A model generated the notes under the pieces. The model was not told the origin of the DNA and did not search any database. It worked only from the letters and a program-made list of their open reading frames with translations. From an uncultured delta proteobacterium (GTDB taxonomy: Bacteria > Myxococcota_A > Bradymonadia > REDH01), in the NCBI GenBank assembly GCA_903912275.1, contig CAIWGR010000388.1, forward strand, positions 1-7,816: a stretch of 7,816 bases of DNA, given 5' to 3'. A program made the position numbers and the translations under genes. Positions 6,465-7,816 of this stretch are shown one piece after another. Each line of letters opens with the position of its first letter. Position 1 is the stretch's first letter.

Positions 6465-7604
6465 ATGCCGTGTTCTCCTCTTTCCCGACGCGAGAAAGCC
6501 ATCTTGGCGCCGAGCCGCAACGACGACACGACAGGAAGCACACCTGCTGCCGCGATCGGATTGTGGGAGAATGCTGCCTACCTCGCCCAGCTCCGTTCGC
6601 CGGACCGGGTGACCGGCATGCTCATGGGCTGCGCCATCGGCGATGCGCTCGGCATGGCGGTCGAGGGCCCCGACCCGCTACAGGCCCGCCGCGCCCTCGA
6701 CAGCCTCGGCAACATCCGCGAGTTCCTCGCCCCGCAGCCCTTCGCCCACAAGTCGCTCCAGCGGTTGCGACCCGGCTGCTGGACCGACGAGACCCAGATG
6801 CTCCTCTCGCTCACCCGGTCGCTCGTCGCCGCTCCCGCGCTGACCTTCGACCTTGTCGTCGCCGCCCACGTCCACGCCTTCGAGACCTTTGAACACCGCG
6901 GCTGGGACGTCGAAACCAAGCAGGCCTGCCGCCGCCTCCTGCAAGGTACCGCCCCGGCCCGCTCCGGTGCGCTAGGCGTGCCAGGCAACACCGCCGCGGC
7001 CAAGATGGCTCCGCTCGTTGCGGCCCTCCTCCGCGATGGCACCGACCGTGCGGGGCTTCTGCAGTTCGCCCTCGAAGTGACCCAGATGACCCACCGCGAC
7101 AGCCGCGCTGTGGTCGGCGCCTACCTCGTCTCGTTGCTCGTCGCCGACGCCTTCGGCTGCAGCCGGCGATGGGAGCCGCGCCCCGAACGGTACCAGCAGC
7201 TCGTCGCCGAAGCGCTCTGGGCCGAGGCTCAGCTCGAACAGTCCGGTTTCGCCATGAGTGATGACCCGCTCTCGCGCCACCTCGAAGAGCTCTCCGACGC
7301 ACTCGACTGCCCCTCACGCGAGCTCGCTGAGCTCTGTGGCGGCGCCGGTGCCGACGCCCGCCAGTCCATCCCCTTCTGTGTTGCGCTACTCTGCGGACGC
7401 GCCTGGGACTTCGACGAGGGGGTCACCGCGGCGGTGATGGGCGGCGGAGACGCCGACACCAATGGCGCCATTGTCGGCACCATCCTCGGCATCGCCTGCG
7501 GCGTGCGAAAGATGCCGCGTCGCTTCGTCGAAAAGATTGAGGAGGCCGAACTCATCCGCGAGTCTGGCCAGCTCCTCGCGGGCTGGCTCGGCCGCGAGGG
7601 CTAG
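6465..7604 (+). CDS. ADP-ribosylglycohydrolase family protein (DraG/ARH3-like)
   Basis: This 379-residue, all-helical, metal-dependent hydrolase should remove ADP-ribose from proteins or from small or nucleic-acid conjugates. The fold's landmarks are present: GCAIGDALG at 55-63; WTDETQM at 106-112, the first metal-binding motif; a central QMTHRDSRAVVGAY block; and GGGDADTN at 326-333, with Asp329, Asp331 and Thr332 as the second metal-binding motif. The usual first motif in DraG and ARH3 is T-D-D; here the third residue is Glu109, a conservative change. The domain proper starts near residue 48, so the ATG at 6465 leaves an unconserved leader of about 45 residues. TTG at 6504 or 6561 could be the true start. 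No ADP-ribosyltransferase partner or nitrogenase gene is visible. The gene is 145 bp from the FAD gene and probably has its own control region. Confidence 0.92.
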   Translation: MPCSPLSRREKAILAPSRNDDTTGSTPAAAIGLWENAAYLAQLRSPDRVTGMLMGCAIGDALGMAVEGPDPLQARRALDSLGNIREFLAPQPFAHKSLQRLRPGCWTDETQMLLSLTRSLVAAPALTFDLVVAAHVHAFETFEHRGWDVETKQACRRLLQGTAPARSGALGVPGNTAAAKMAPLVAALLRDGTDRAGLLQFALEVTQMTHRDSRAVVGAYLVSLLVADAFGCSRRWEPRPERYQQLVAEALWAEAQLEQSGFAMSDDPLSRHLEELSDALDCPSRELAELCGGAGADARQSIPFCVALLCGRAWDFDEGVTAAVMGGGDADTNGAIVGTILGIACGVRKMPRRFVEKIEEAELIRESGQLLAGWLGREG

Positions 7605-7816
7605 GGCCCCATGTCGCCCGTGGCGGGGCTCGTAGGGTCTGCGACCGGGGCTTCGATCGGGGCCTTGGGATCGGTCAGTTTTCCGGCCTTGTCGCGGAGC
7701 ATAACCTTGTTGTTTTCGCCGAGTTCGAGCGTCTGCTCCGGCTCCGCCTTGGGCACGCAACGGAGCGACTCTGCGGAAGGTGGCGACATCCGGTCGCGGT
7801 CATACTTGTAGATGTC
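7601..7816 (-). CDS. C-terminal tail of an unidentified protein (runs off right edge)
   Basis: An open frame of 71 codons enters from the right edge and ends at a TAG in 7601-7603. Its residues are hydrophilic and rich in Pro, Ala, Glu and Lys, and end in a low-complexity tail (PIEAPVADPTSPATGDMGP). There is one Cys and no membrane span. An internal Met at 7787-7789 could start a 62-residue protein, but it has no Shine-Dalgarno, and the frame stays open to the edge with DIYKYDRDR before it, so this is more likely the end of a longer protein. The family is not recognisable. It converges with the ADP-ribosylglycohydrolase gene, and the two stop codons share the CTAG at 7601-7604. Confidence 0.6.
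   Translation of the reverse strand, partial: DIYKYDRDRMSPPSAESLRCVPKAEPEQTLELGENNKVMLRDKAGKLTDPKAPIEAPVADPTSPATGDMGP

Noticed and set aside
6403..6612. A 69-codon plus-strand open frame spanning the gap before the hydrolase
   Set aside because: It has no recognisable domain, is Arg/Ser-rich, and overlaps the hydrolase start in another frame.
6465..7604. A toxin-antitoxin or DarTG-like system around the ADP-ribosylglycohydrolase
   Set aside because: No ADP-ribosyltransferase or macrodomain gene is visible beside it. The hydrolase alone does not support such a system.
7605..7629. Possible terminator hairpin GGCCCC/GGGGCT after the hydrolase gene
   Set aside because: The stem is short with a wobble, the loop is long, no T-tract follows on either strand, and it lies inside the minus-strand frame.

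Overview
The window is very GC-rich bacterial DNA with tightly packed genes and a strong preference for C at codon third positions (CTC and GTC are frequent). A lipobox protein and several TTG start codons fit a high-GC bacterium, probably Gram-negative and perhaps related to Myxococcota/Bradymonadota or other former Deltaproteobacteria. That placement is an impression from codon style and gene content. Nothing in the window proves it. I see no rRNA, tRNA, CRISPR array or insertion sequence.

Layout: (1) The left edge holds the N-terminal 173 codons of a metallo-beta-lactamase-fold hydrolase on the minus strand. (2) A divergent intergenic region of about 180 bp carries short direct repeats and a small inverted repeat. 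(3) A 937-residue plus-strand protein follows. It has two winged-helix-like modules, a segment resembling the XPB/Ssl2 N-terminal (helicase-associated) domain, and C-terminal HEAT-like repeats, but no helicase motor. (4) Next is a compact plus-strand run: a small site-2-type membrane metalloprotease, a lipoprotein whose start overlaps the protease stop, and a COG2509-type FAD-dependent dehydrogenase whose ATG overlaps the lipoprotein stop (ATGA). (5) A 145-bp spacer with an 8-bp tandem repeat and a hairpin precedes an ADP-ribosylglycohydrolase of the DraG/ARH3 family. (6) The C-terminal tail of an unidentified minus-strand protein enters from the right edge. It converges on the hydrolase so closely that one CTAG provides both stop codons.

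Genes 3 to 5 on the plus strand read like one transcription unit (gaps of 35, -4 and -4 bp), with the ADP-ribosylglycohydrolase possibly expressed separately. No shared pathway is obvious. The protease and lipoprotein both belong to the envelope. The FAD enzyme and the ADP-ribosylglycohydrolase are soluble, nucleotide-binding enzymes. I do not see a clear defence system or mobile element. The least explained items are the 937-residue helicase-associated/HEAT protein, the protease-lipoprotein pair and the repeat-bearing intergenic regions.
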